Assembly (NCBI GenBank): GCA_021772735.1
Contig: JAJFLK010000410.1
Coordinates: 1-8,242 of the forward strand
Source of the DNA: Candidatus Sumerlaeota bacterium
Lineage (GTDB): Bacteria; Sumerlaeota; Sumerlaeia; MVZB01; JAJFLK01
Length of the DNA stretch: 8,242 nt
Direction: 5' to 3'
Program-made: the position numbers and the translations under genes
Shown: positions 1-7,623 of the stretch, piece by piece
Position numbering within the stretch: the stretch's first letter is position 1
Layout of the letters: every line of letters starts with the position of its first letter
Notes under the pieces: generated by a model
What the model was told of the DNA's origin: nothing
The model's input: the letters and a program-made list of their open reading frames with translations, nothing else
Database searches by the model: none

Positions 1-1276
1 CCTCGCGGTCCCAGTGGAACTTGACCTTCACGCGGCCGTATTCGTCGGTGTAAATCTCTTCATCGCTCGGGCCGACGACGATCGCCGTCTGGGAGCCCTG
101 GACCGTCGGCCTGTGCGCGACGCGAGGCGGCCGGTATGGAACCGCTGAGGGGATGCCCTGGAACTTGACCAGGTGATTTTGGCGTTCGTCGGCCGTCTCG
201 CCCTGTACGCCTTCTTCGGTTGATTCGGGCTGGCGGCCCGTGACGGTCATGTGAGTCAGCAGATATTCGCCGTTCGTCGTTGTGCGGGGGAATTCGTCCA
301 GAGCGAACTTGTATCCCGTAATAAATCGCCGGCAGATGGCCTGCCCGCGCGCGATGATGCGGCGCGCGGAAAGCGATTGCAGCCGGGCGAGGACGCGCTT
401 ATCCGGCTTCGAAGGCTGGACTGCGTCGCCGGAGATGAAGTCTGCCGGGTAGTCGTAGTATTCGAGCTCGGGCCGGAGGTCGTATTCGTGCTTGGCTTCG
501 GTCGGCGTGCCCGGGGTTTTGAAATCAAAATCGCGGTGCGTCCCCTTGCCGGTCCGGATCTCTTCGCCATGACGGAAGTGAAAGACATGCTCGGTGAAGA
601 CCATGCCGCTCGTCGGGCGATAGAGCAGCTTGGGCTCGCCGAAGATTGGCAGGAAGGCTTCGTTCGAATCGCCAAAGACAATGCGATGGCTCTCTTCGGT
701 GTGCTCGAAGAAGTAAAATATCCCTTCGTCTTCGCAGAGCCTCTCGACGTAATTCCACTCGCTCTCGCGATGCTGGACGCAGTAATCGCGCGGCTCGTGA
801 TCTCCGGTCAGCCGCCAGTCGATCATCTCCGCCGGAACGCCCGCGTCCTTCAAGACCTTCTCGATAATCTTTTTGACGCCCATATCCTGGAAGATTCGGT
901 TTCCGTGGCGGAAGTTGAGGAGCCAGAAGAACGGAACGATCTCGGCCTCGTATTGGCTGAACGAGGAGCCATCCATGACGTGTTCGAACCGGCTGATGAT
1001 GCCGCTGACGTATCGGGCGGCCGTGGGATCATCCGGATGGCCCGTGGTCTCGTCCATCGGGTTCATCGCAACCCTGAGCACGGCCATCTGGCCGACCATC
1101 TCCTCGTGGAGGATGTTGCGATTCCGGCTGCTAAGGGTCAGCCGGTAATGGTAGAGCTGCGATAACCCCTCGTGGCCGTCGATGGAGACCACCTGGAGAT
1201 CCTGCGCCGAGAGGTCCGCGGCGCGGAACGAATACTGGGCGAAGGAGGCTTGTTCTGTGCTACCGCCGGATGCCAT
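1..1276 (-). CDS. vgrG: VgrG (TssI), T6SS spike protein, 3' end beyond window
   Basis: VgrG trimers form the tip of the Hcp tube, organise the baseplate and carry effectors, either fused at the C-terminus or bound via adaptors or PAAR proteins. The frame is open from an ATG at 1276 to the left edge, giving 425 codons. The N-terminus begins MASGGSTEQASFAQYSFRAA. The gp27-like hub region has GLSQLYHYRL (37-46), GNRIFQDMGVKKIIEKVL (125-142) and the strongly conserved block HRESEWNYVERLCEDEGIFY (169-188) followed by FFEH. At about 383-425 the gp5-like OB-fold begins, with TDEYGRVKVKFHWDRE (410-425), one of the most conserved VgrG motifs, right at the window edge. The remaining OB-fold and the beta-helix needle, usually another 200 or more residues, are outside, so any effector extension cannot be judged. 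The ATG has only a weak ribosome site and is separated from clpV by a hairpin-rich 197-bp gap. Confidence 0.96.
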   Translation of the reverse strand, partial: MASGGSTEQASFAQYSFRAADLSAQDLQVVSIDGHEGLSQLYHYRLTLSSRNRNILHEEMVGQMAVLRVAMNPMDETTGHPDDPTAARYVSGIISRFEHVMDGSSFSQYEAEIVPFFWLLNFRHGNRIFQDMGVKKIIEKVLKDAGVPAEMIDWRLTGDHEPRDYCVQHRESEWNYVERLCEDEGIFYFFEHTEESHRIVFGDSNEAFLPIFGEPKLLYRPTSGMVFTEHVFHFRHGEEIRTGKGTHRDFDFKTPGTPTEAKHEYDLRPELEYYDYPADFISGDAVQPSKPDKRVLARLQSLSARRIIARGQAICRRFITGYKFALDEFPRTTTNGEYLLTHMTVTGRQPESTEEGVQGETADERQNHLVKFQGIPSAVPYRPPRVAHRPTVQGSQTAIVVGPSDEEIYTDEYGRVKVKFHWDRE

Positions 1277-1312
1277 AGGTTTCCGTCTTCTTTAGGGCAC
1301 TCTCGCCGTGCC

Positions 1313-1333
1313 GAGGCCCGACCGCCGGGCCTC
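1313..1333. repeat. 7-bp GC-rich inverted repeat upstream of vgrG
   Basis: GAGGCCC at 1313-1319 and GGGCCTC at 1327-1333 are exact reverse complements with a 7-base loop. A second, weaker repeat (GGCAC/GTGCC, 1296-1312) abuts it on the vgrG side, so the vgrG mRNA leader could fold into two stacked hairpins just before the ribosome site. It may serve as an mRNA-stabilising or processing structure. Confidence 0.45.
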
Positions 1334-1344
1334 TTAGCTGCAAA

Positions 1345-1366
1345 CTGATCCACATGCCTGGATCAG
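1345..1366. repeat. 8-bp perfect inverted repeat (operator- or hairpin-like)
   Basis: CTGATCCA at 1345-1352 and TGGATCAG at 1359-1366 are exact reverse complements separated by 6 bases. It lies 69 bp upstream of the vgrG start. It is less GC-rich than its surroundings and has no T-run, so it could equally be a dyad protein-binding site or an RNA hairpin. The symmetry is seen; the function is unknown. Confidence 0.45.
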
Positions 1367-1473
1367 GATATGTCGTCACCGCTGCGCCGACACGTTTCGT
1401 CCCATCTCGTCCGGCCCGCCTCGGGCTCCCGTAGTTCTGAGCGCGACGCGCGGCCGGGCCGCCCGGAGTTCGC

Positions 1474-4332
1474 TTACGTCTCGGCCGGAACTTCCTCGGC
1501 TGCCGGATCGGGGGCTCCTGCGGCCCCATTGCCGTCGCCGTTAAAGGAGAATGCGAGCTCGAAGTCTCCATTCTCGTCCAAACTGAGGTGCAATACGTCG
1601 GGCATCGCTTCGTCGCTCAGTTGCTCCAGGATCGATGTGGAGATCCTCGGGAGCAGAGTCCCATTGATGATGTGATCGATATTGCGGGCGCCGGTCTCGA
1701 CTTCGGTGCAGCGCTCGGAGATCTGATCCACAATCGCATCGTCGTAGGTGAACCCCATTTTGTGGCTCGATTCGAGACGTTTGCCAAGGCGGTCCAGCTT
1801 GAGCGAGACGATGCCTTTCATCGAATCGCCGCGCAGCGGGAAGAACGGAACAACCGTCATCCGCGCCAGCAAGGCCGGCTTGAAATGCTTGGATAGGATC
1901 GGACGGATGTGACTTGCAAGATCCCCGGGTGAGATCGGCGTCGGCCCCTGCGTTGCGGCCATGATCTCTTCGGTTGCCAGATTGCTCGTCAGGAAGACGA
2001 CGGTGTTCTTGAAGTCGATGATCCGGCCTTCGCCATCGGCCAGCATGCCCTTGTCGAAGACCTGATAGAAAATGTTCATCACGTCCAGGTCGGCCTTTTC
2101 GACCTCGTCCAGAAGCACGACGGAATACGGACGCTGGCGGACGGCCTCGGTCAGCACGCCGCCCTCGCCGTATCCGACGTACCCCGGCGGAGAGCCGACG
2201 AGGCGCGAGACGGTGTGCTTTTCCTGGAACTCAGACATATTGATCGTGACCATGAAGCGCTCGCCGCCGAAGAGTTGATCGGCAACGGCCAGGGCCGTCT
2301 CCGTTTTGCCGACGCCAGAGGGGCCGACGAACAGGAAGACGCCCATTGGGGTGTCCGGATTCGAGACACCCGCCTTGGCGGCGCGCAGGCCCTTGGCGAC
2401 CGAAGCCACGCCGTGGTCCTGACCCTTGATCCGTTCGCGAAGATTGTCTTCGAGCTCAAGGATGGTCCTGGCTTCATCTCGAACCATGCTCCCAATGGGG
2501 ATGCCGGTCCAATCGGCCACGACCTTGGCGACGATCTCCGGATTGACGTCGATATGGAGCAGCGGGTCGACCCCCTGGGCAGACTCCAGTGCGGCGATCT
2601 TTTCTTTGAGCTCGGCCTCAAGCGCCGCGCGGTCAACGGGTTCATCGGCCTTGCCGGGATCATTCGTTCCCGCATCCGATTTGTCCGAGACCTCTGTTTT
2701 CTCCCCGTCGTCCGATCCTTCGGATTTCTTGTCGCCTTCGGGCTTGGTGAGGCCGACAGCTTTATCTTCGGCCTCGGACCTGGCCCGCTCGTCTTTATCG
2801 AGCGTGCGCGTGATCTCGACGATGCGATCGGTGAATTCCTTCTCGCGCAGCCATTGCTCCTTGATTTTGACCGAGAGCTCATGCAGATCCATTTTTTGCT
2901 GCTTGAGTTCGTCGATGCGTCCGTCCTCGACGCTGTTGCCTGAGTTCAGATCGCGCTGTAGAGATTCGATCTCGCGGTCGATGGTGATGATCTTGCGTTC
3001 GGCGTCGTCCAGAGAGACGGGCTTGGCCGTCAGGCTGACCCGCACTCGCGCCGCCGCCGTATCGAGCAGGTCCACGGCCTTATCCGGCAGCAGGCGGCCG
3101 GAGATATATCGGTTCGACATTTGCGCGGCGGTGACCAGAGAGTCATCGCGCACACGAACCCCGTGCGAGGCTTCGTATTTTTCCCTCAGGCCGCGCAGCA
3201 TGGCGATGGCGGCGTCTTCGCTCGGCTCGTCGCATTTGACGACCTGGAAGCGACGGCTCAGCGCAGCATCGCGTTCGAAATATTTTTTGTATTCGCTCCA
3301 TGTCGTCGCCGCGACGGTGCGCAGCTCACCGCGAGCCAGGGCGGGTTTGAGCAGGTTTGCAGCGTCGGAGCCGCCGGCCGTACCTCCGGCGCCGATCATC
3401 GTGTGAGCTTCATCGATAAAGAGCACGATCGGCTTGGCCGACGACTTAACCTCGTTGAGAACCGATTTGAGCCGGTTTTCGAATTCGCCCTTCATCCCCG
3501 CGCCGGCCTGGAGCAGGCCCATATCGAGCGACAGCAGGTCCACGCCGTGCAGGATCTCCGGGACGTCGCCTTCGACGATCCGGAGAGCAAGGCCCTCGAC
3601 CAAGGCCGTCTTGCCCGTCCCCGGTTCGCCGACGATGATCGGGTTGTTCTTCCTTCGGCGGGCGAGGATGTCGATGACCTGGCGGATTTCGCGGTCGCGT
3701 TCGAAAACGGGATCGATCCTCCCCGCTCGTGCTTCGGCGGTGAAGTCGATCGTGAAACGGGCCAGGCTCGAATCCGGATCGCGGCCATGCGCGCTCGGGC
3801 GACCCGGCTGGGGCTGATCCGGCGTGCCGCCGAGCGCCGCCGCCGCGGCTTCCTCGTCTTCGCTCGTGCCGATGACGATATCCGCGAAATTCTTGCGCAA
3901 ATCCTCGGCGCTGATCTTGTCGAAGACGTCGGTGAAATCTTCCAGGTTTGTCCGGCCCGGATTCATCGCGATGGTCAGCATGATCGCTCCGGAGCGCAGG
4001 TGCCCGGCGCCGAATTCAACCGAAGATATCAGCCACGCCTCCTGGAGCATCTCGATCATCGAGCGGGCGAATACGGGTTTGCCCGGGTTCCCGGTGCGCA
4101 GGCTTTCGACTGCTCGATGGAGCGACTTGATGAATTCGGCCGGCTCAATTTCGTAGTGGCGCAGGATCTCCTGGACGTCGCCTTTTTCATCGTCGGTCAG
4201 CTTGAGCAGGAGGTGCTCGATGGAGACCTCGTAGTGCGAGCGTTGGACACAGAGCCCCGCCGCGCCCTCGAGCGCCTGTTTAATATGCCGATTGAGCTTG
4301 TTGAGAAGCGCCTTTAATTGAACGCGCACCAT
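1474..4332 (-). CDS. clpV: ClpV (TssH), T6SS sheath-disassembly AAA+ ATPase
   Basis: ClpV is a hexameric Hsp100/ClpB-type unfoldase that recognises the contracted TssB/TssC sheath and recycles it. Of 952 residues, 1-150 form the N-domain (LEGAAGLCVQRSHYEVSIEHLL at about 21-42, typical of ClpV). NBD1 has Walker A GEPGTGKT at 235-242, pore loop GMKGEFENRLK at 279-289, Walker B VLFIDEAH at 303-310 and an arginine-finger SRRF at 359-362. NBD2 has Walker A GPSGVGKT at 670-677, pore loop GYVG at 717-720, Walker B LLDEVEKA with D742/E743, sensor-1 TSN at 782-784 and sensor-2 GARN at 881-884. GARNIDHIINGTLLPRIS, in place of the GARPL found in ClpB, plus the T6SS context, separates it from housekeeping ClpB. 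All catalytic residues look intact. The middle domain carries a charged low-complexity insertion (about 511-566) and the C-terminus an acidic tail, which make it longer than most ClpV proteins (about 850-910). The ATG at 4332 has a good ribosome site. Confidence 0.97.
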   Translation of the reverse strand: MVRVQLKALLNKLNRHIKQALEGAAGLCVQRSHYEVSIEHLLLKLTDDEKGDVQEILRHYEIEPAEFIKSLHRAVESLRTGNPGKPVFARSMIEMLQEAWLISSVEFGAGHLRSGAIMLTIAMNPGRTNLEDFTDVFDKISAEDLRKNFADIVIGTSEDEEAAAAALGGTPDQPQPGRPSAHGRDPDSSLARFTIDFTAEARAGRIDPVFERDREIRQVIDILARRRKNNPIIVGEPGTGKTALVEGLALRIVEGDVPEILHGVDLLSLDMGLLQAGAGMKGEFENRLKSVLNEVKSSAKPIVLFIDEAHTMIGAGGTAGGSDAANLLKPALARGELRTVAATTWSEYKKYFERDAALSRRFQVVKCDEPSEDAAIAMLRGLREKYEASHGVRVRDDSLVTAAQMSNRYISGRLLPDKAVDLLDTAAARVRVSLTAKPVSLDDAERKIITIDREIESLQRDLNSGNSVEDGRIDELKQQKMDLHELSVKIKEQWLREKEFTDRIVEITRTLDKDERARSEAEDKAVGLTKPEGDKKSEGSDDGEKTEVSDKSDAGTNDPGKADEPVDRAALEAELKEKIAALESAQGVDPLLHIDVNPEIVAKVVADWTGIPIGSMVRDEARTILELEDNLRERIKGQDHGVASVAKGLRAAKAGVSNPDTPMGVFLFVGPSGVGKTETALAVADQLFGGERFMVTINMSEFQEKHTVSRLVGSPPGYVGYGEGGVLTEAVRQRPYSVVLLDEVEKADLDVMNIFYQVFDKGMLADGEGRIIDFKNTVVFLTSNLATEEIMAATQGPTPISPGDLASHIRPILSKHFKPALLARMTVVPFFPLRGDSMKGIVSLKLDRLGKRLESSHKMGFTYDDAIVDQISERCTEVETGARNIDHIINGTLLPRISTSILEQLSDEAMPDVLHLSLDENGDFELAFSFNGDGNGAAGAPDPAAEEVPAET

Positions 4333-4348
4333 AAGTCCTCGTCCCTCT

Positions 4349-4362
4349 CGCCCTGCCGGGCG
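4349..4362 (-). repeat. Short hairpin between tssG and clpV
   Basis: CGCCC (4349-4353) and GGGCG (4358-4362) form a 5-bp G-C stem with a 4-nt loop, directly abutting the tssG stop codon (4363-4365). No T-run follows on the minus strand, so it is not an intrinsic terminator. The rest of the 30-bp spacer is purine-rich (GAGGGA and GAGGA) and supplies the clpV ribosome binding site, ending 4-10 nt before the ATG at 4332. The hairpin is short enough to be chance. Confidence 0.4.
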
Positions 4363-5391
4363 TTACCGAAGGTTGAATATAACCGAACGATCCTCGGTCG
4401 GGTCTTCAATGGCCCAACTGGTCCAACCCAGCATGGCCGGTTCAGACTCATTCCCAAGAATCGTTGGCGGAACTTCGTTCCCTCTAAGCCAAATTTCCAC
4501 ATCGAAGTCCAGTTCGTCAAGCAGGTACAGGCGCACCAACTCTTTTAGTTCTCCGATCGCATTGCCGTCCGGGAGCAGGCGCTTGAAATCGGCGAGCCCC
4601 ACGGGGCCGAGCGAGACGCGGAATTTGCCCGTCCTGTCGAAAACCCGGCCGCCGACAATCGTATCTTCCCCGAGAGCGCAATACTCCATTCCCACGCTAT
4701 TTCGGTCCTCGACATGGAGCCATCGCCCGATGCAGGGGGCGACCGAGACCGCGATGCCGGCGAAATAATCGGCGACGATCGCGCGGACTCCATCCATCGA
4801 TTTCGGCTGGTGGGTCAACAGTCCGGCGTATCGGACCATGCTGATCGCGGGGATGGGGCGGTCGTCCGGCATGCCCAGCGTGCCACGGCCGATCAGGGAA
4901 TACATGAACCCGGAGAACCGGTCCACCCCGCCCAGCTCGTAGAGAAGGTGATACCGGTATTTGCTCTGGCAGCGGTAGAAGAGCGAGAAAAGCCGGTGAT
5001 TGTAGATATCGAGGAAATCCTGGAGCCTCTCGCGGTCCTCATCTTCGTATTGATCGTCGTTGCGGACGATGAACTCCGAGTAGGCCGTGGGAAGAGGCGA
5101 GGACGAGCCGTACAGGCCCATGAAGGCCGCCGTGATCGTGTATTTCCCGCCGATTCCCGCGTCTTCGGAATCGGGTGATCGGACGCCCTCGACTTCGTTC
5201 CTGGGGAAGGCAAGCGATGGGAAGGCCTGGATACGGATGTGCTCGTCGCGCAGGCGACCGCGATGCCCGACGCGAGAACCGCCCGTGAGGCCTTCGAGCA
5301 GGCGGACCGCCTGATAGAAGTCGAACCTGCGAGGGTGCTCAAGCAGTTCCTTAATTACAGGATGATCTGCTGTCCCAGCTTTCTCGGCCAC
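4363..5391 (-). CDS. tssG: TssG, T6SS baseplate wedge protein (VasB/ImpH family)
   Basis: TssG is the wedge subunit that clamps two TssF protomers and links the wedge to the TssK adaptor. The 342-residue product has the family signatures: RRFDFYQAVRLLEGL at 21-35, FMGLYGSSSPLPTAYSEFIV at 90-109, DFLDIYNHRLFSLFYR at 125-140, GRVFDRTGKFRVSLGPVGL at 248-266 and LGWTSWAI at 321-328 near the C-terminus. Length is typical (about 320-370). The start is a GTG at 5391: it places the FDFYQAVRLLE motif about 22 residues in, as in relatives; the first internal ATG would come only at residue 91 and delete that motif. It overlaps the end of tssF by 37 bp in another frame, so its ribosome site lies inside tssF. 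clpV begins 30 bp after its stop. Confidence 0.96.
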   Translation of the reverse strand: MAEKAGTADHPVIKELLEHPRRFDFYQAVRLLEGLTGGSRVGHRGRLRDEHIRIQAFPSLAFPRNEVEGVRSPDSEDAGIGGKYTITAAFMGLYGSSSPLPTAYSEFIVRNDDQYEDEDRERLQDFLDIYNHRLFSLFYRCQSKYRYHLLYELGGVDRFSGFMYSLIGRGTLGMPDDRPIPAISMVRYAGLLTHQPKSMDGVRAIVADYFAGIAVSVAPCIGRWLHVEDRNSVGMEYCALGEDTIVGGRVFDRTGKFRVSLGPVGLADFKRLLPDGNAIGELKELVRLYLLDELDFDVEIWLRGNEVPPTILGNESEPAMLGWTSWAIEDPTEDRSVIFNLR

Positions 5392-7187
5392 TCGTACGTC
5401 TCTCCCCGGCGTTTGCCGCGCACCTTCAGACGTGTGAAAGAATTCATCGAAGCGTACAGCGCGAAGAACTCACTGAGGATCCCCGCAAATACATACATGT
5501 CGCCCTCGCCGGCGAAGCACTCCTCGTCCAGATCCATATGAATCAAACGCCCGCGAATCGGCGCCCCGCGATGGAACCATTCGCTCGGTTTGCACGAGAC
5601 CGATCGAATTCCCTTCAATCGCTGCTCGTTCTCGCGGGCGGCCTGCTGATAGTAATAGGCCTGGAAGTTATACAGCTCGATCAAGCCACGCAGAGCGTCG
5701 ACATCGATCAGCGATAGAAAATTGAGCGAGAGATGAGAGATCAGCCTCCAGTGCAGACCACCATCGAGCGGCGGGCTCACTGAGCTGGTCGGCTTCGTGA
5801 TGTTCCGAAACGTGGCGAACTCGGGCGCCGTATGACCAGGGGCGTTGATGTCATTTACATTTATCTGTTCGGGGAGATGACGGTTGGAGCAGGTCAGTTC
5901 GATCGAGACGGTCTCGACCGAGGGAACAGCGATCTCGCCGTCGATCGCGACGAAAGAAAGGTAACGATCCGTCCCGTATCCCACGGGGTTCTCGCGCAGG
6001 TTCGAGACCCGATAGACTTCGATCTCCTCGTCTTCCTCGCGCGGCCGCTCGCTCTGGTTCATGCGGGATTGATAGTATCCGCGTCCAACGACGGAATCGT
6101 CCCGATGATGAGAGAAATCATAGAACGGGTTGTAATCTACGCGTTTGGCCGTGCCCCTCGTGATGCCGACGACATCGTCGATCGAATAGATTTCGTAGTG
6201 CTCGACATTCTCGCATGTCGGTCGGATTCGGTATTCGGTGTGATGGTGCTCGGTGAGAATGGGATCGGCCGGGTGCGCGAAGAGGTTCACCGCCGGCGCA
6301 CAGTGCAGAAGGATATTGCCCGGGCTAATGGTGAGCCCCGAAGTTTCGGTCCCGCGCTTGAACTCGAAAATCACCTCGAATGCCTCATCGTGATTCTCGA
6401 AGGTCTGCAGGCGCTCCAGGCCCGAAAGCTCGGCGAAAAGGAACCGGCTCGGCAGAGCAAAATACTCCTGAAGCAGCCGATAGCCGGAGAACGAATTTTC
6501 CGGATAAGGAAGCATCCCGGACTCCGGGTCCGTTCCGAACGGCTTGAGTGCATTGGGACGCAGCGTGAACTTGTCTTTAGGCCGTCCGCCGCGCAGGGTC
6601 TGAATGTGGATCGATTCGACCGCTGTCATCAATCGAAGGTAGAGCTCGTAGGTAATGTAAGCGTCGCCGTGCAAATGCAATCGGATCGAGGATAATTGCT
6701 TGAGCCCGGATAGCTGCGCGTTGTTGAGCATCCGAAAACGCAATCGAAGCGATTCGGGCGCTGAAATCGACGATTCGATTTCGGCCTCCTCAATCATGAT
6801 CGGCATGAGATCAACGTCAACGCACGTTCGAAACTTGCAGACTGTGCCTTCGATCGGCGCGGTGTTCAGCTCGGCGCCCTTTTCGATCCGTTGAACCCCG
6901 CGCACTTCGGGCTTGGGCGTGAACTCGACGATCGTCATCGAGGGGATGGGCCGGAGGTAATGCGGCCAGAGCAGCTCGATGAGCGAATGCGTCAGCTCGG
7001 GCAGCTCGTCGTCGATCTTTTGGCGGACCTGACCGGCGATAAAGGCGAAGGCCTCGGTCAGGCGCTCGACATCGGGATCGGCGCTGCGATCGGAGAGAAG
7101 ATTGGCGACCTTGGGGTGCGCCTGAGCGAATTCCGCGCCCAGTTCGCGCAGGAAGGTCAGCTCGTCTTGATAATACTTGTTGAACAT
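5355..7187 (-). CDS. tssF: TssF, T6SS baseplate wedge protein (VasA/ImpG family)
   Basis: TssF is the largest wedge subunit of the baseplate; two copies assemble with one TssG and one TssE, and it contacts VgrG and Hcp during assembly. The 610-residue product matches the family's usual length (about 580-630) and is collinear with it: YYQDELTFLRELGAEFAQAHP at 5-25, ELLWPHYLRPIPSM at 71-84, the hallmark block YPENSFSGYRLLQEYFALPS at 228-247, HWRLISHLSLNFLSL at 479-493, GDMYVFAGILSEFFALYASM at 562-581 followed by NSFTRL, and the final WPRKLGQQIIL. The ATG at 7187 gives the canonical N-terminus. A GAGGGG overlaps the tssE stop about 15 nt upstream, a rather distant ribosome site, so coupling to tssE translation is likely. 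A charged stretch near 380-390 (RPREEDEEIE) lies in a region that varies in the family. The last 37 bp overlap tssG. Identity is very sure. Confidence 0.97.
   Translation of the reverse strand: MFNKYYQDELTFLRELGAEFAQAHPKVANLLSDRSADPDVERLTEAFAFIAGQVRQKIDDELPELTHSLIELLWPHYLRPIPSMTIVEFTPKPEVRGVQRIEKGAELNTAPIEGTVCKFRTCVDVDLMPIMIEEAEIESSISAPESLRLRFRMLNNAQLSGLKQLSSIRLHLHGDAYITYELYLRLMTAVESIHIQTLRGGRPKDKFTLRPNALKPFGTDPESGMLPYPENSFSGYRLLQEYFALPSRFLFAELSGLERLQTFENHDEAFEVIFEFKRGTETSGLTISPGNILLHCAPAVNLFAHPADPILTEHHHTEYRIRPTCENVEHYEIYSIDDVVGITRGTAKRVDYNPFYDFSHHRDDSVVGRGYYQSRMNQSERPREEDEEIEVYRVSNLRENPVGYGTDRYLSFVAIDGEIAVPSVETVSIELTCSNRHLPEQINVNDINAPGHTAPEFATFRNITKPTSSVSPPLDGGLHWRLISHLSLNFLSLIDVDALRGLIELYNFQAYYYQQAARENEQRLKGIRSVSCKPSEWFHRGAPIRGRLIHMDLDEECFAGEGDMYVFAGILSEFFALYASMNSFTRLKVRGKRRGETYEWPRKLGQQIIL
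5400..5407 (-). promoter_or_regulatory. Ribosome binding site of tssG, inside tssF
   Basis: The coding strand reads GGGGAGAG here, 8 nt before the GTG at 5391. It is the best Shine-Dalgarno match in the neighbourhood and decides the GTG start of tssG. It lies within the last codons of tssF, so the two genes are probably translationally coupled. Confidence 0.7.
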
Positions 7188-7206
7188 CGTGCCCGATGAG
7201 CGCCCC

Positions 7207-7623
7207 TCAGCCGACTTTGAAGCTGCCCGATGGATCTACCATGGTCGTGAAAGATATATCTTTGGCGTAGTCGTCACGCGGCGCGAGTTCGGCCGATACG
7301 GTGAATTTGGGCACGAGCTTCAGCTCGTCGCTCTCTTCGAGCCGGACAACGATTCTCCGCAGTCGGGGTTCGTATTTCTGAATCGTATCGCGCAGCGCGA
7401 GTTCGAGGTCGCGCTGCAGGTCGTTGCGCGATCCCGAGCGACTTTCGATATCCGGCATGCCGTAATCTGCGAGCGTCTGGCAGCATCCTTCGCGCGAATT
7501 GAGCACGCGTTTCAGATGCGCAATGATCGATTGCGTAAGCATCTCTTTGCGCTCGCGCGAAGAGCGCGGCACTCGCTTGGACGGGTCGAGAATCCGCTCG
7601 AAGAGTGTGCGTTCGTTTGCCAT
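7207..7623 (-). CDS. tssE: TssE, T6SS baseplate wedge protein (gp25-like)
   Basis: TssE is the T4 phage gp25-like baseplate component that joins TssF, TssG and TssK in the wedge and helps start sheath polymerisation; despite the 'lysozyme' name of the family it is structural. The 138-residue product has the family landmarks: TLFERIL at 6-12, HLKRVLNSREGCCQTLADYG at 36-55 followed by MPDI, an IQKYEPRLRRIVV strand at 81-93 containing the conserved EPR, and a C-terminal FTTMVDPSGSF segment. Length is normal for the family (about 130-170). The ATG at 7623 is the only usable start: the frame has no ATG, GTG or TTG between it and an in-frame stop at 7690-7692. It ends 19 bp before tssF. The start lacks a recognisable Shine-Dalgarno, unlike tssG and clpV. 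Confidence 0.95.
   Translation of the reverse strand: MANERTLFERILDPSKRVPRSSRERKEMLTQSIIAHLKRVLNSREGCCQTLADYGMPDIESRSGSRNDLQRDLELALRDTIQKYEPRLRRIVVRLEESDELKLVPKFTVSAELAPRDDYAKDISFTTMVDPSGSFKVG

Larger units (their letters stand above)
1277..1473 (-). promoter_or_regulatory. clpV-vgrG spacer with a series of inverted repeats
   Basis: This is the largest gap in the window (197 bp); no gene was recognised in it. On the transcribed strand it holds, in order after clpV: GCGGC/GCCGC (1450-1462), GCCCG/CGGGC (1414-1426), an 8-bp perfect repeat CTGATCCA/TGGATCAG (1345-1366, 6-nt loop), a 7-bp repeat GAGGCCC/GGGCCTC (1313-1333, 7-nt loop) and a 5-bp repeat GGCAC/GTGCC (1296-1312). The last two abut each other and end about 20 nt before the vgrG ATG. 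None is followed by a T-run, so none is a standard intrinsic terminator. The sequence AAGAAGACGGAAACCT just before the ATG gives a weak ribosome site. A vgrG-specific promoter is possible, but I find no good match to one. Confidence 0.5.

Noticed and set aside
251..1165. Plus-strand open frame of 304 codons antisense to vgrG
   Set aside because: It mirrors the codon pattern of vgrG in GC-rich DNA, has no family resemblance, and the minus strand encodes an unmistakable VgrG throughout.
1319..1378. Possible promoters for vgrG: a sigma-54-like TGG...TTGC and a TATCCT -10-like hexamer
   Set aside because: The TGG-to-TTGC spacing is 2 bp too short for sigma-54, and the -10-like hexamer has GTGTCG, not TTGACA, at the -35 distance.
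3121..4317. Plus-strand open frame of 398 codons antisense to clpV (also 2215-2943 and 2426-3406)
   Set aside because: Arg/Ala/Asp-rich composition typical of antisense frames; fully inside clpV, whose catalytic motifs are intact; no ribosome site or domain seen.
1474..4332. Housekeeping disaggregase ClpB instead of ClpV
   Set aside because: The ClpV-type N-domain, the GARNIDHIINGTLLP block and the position between tssG and vgrG all indicate ClpV.
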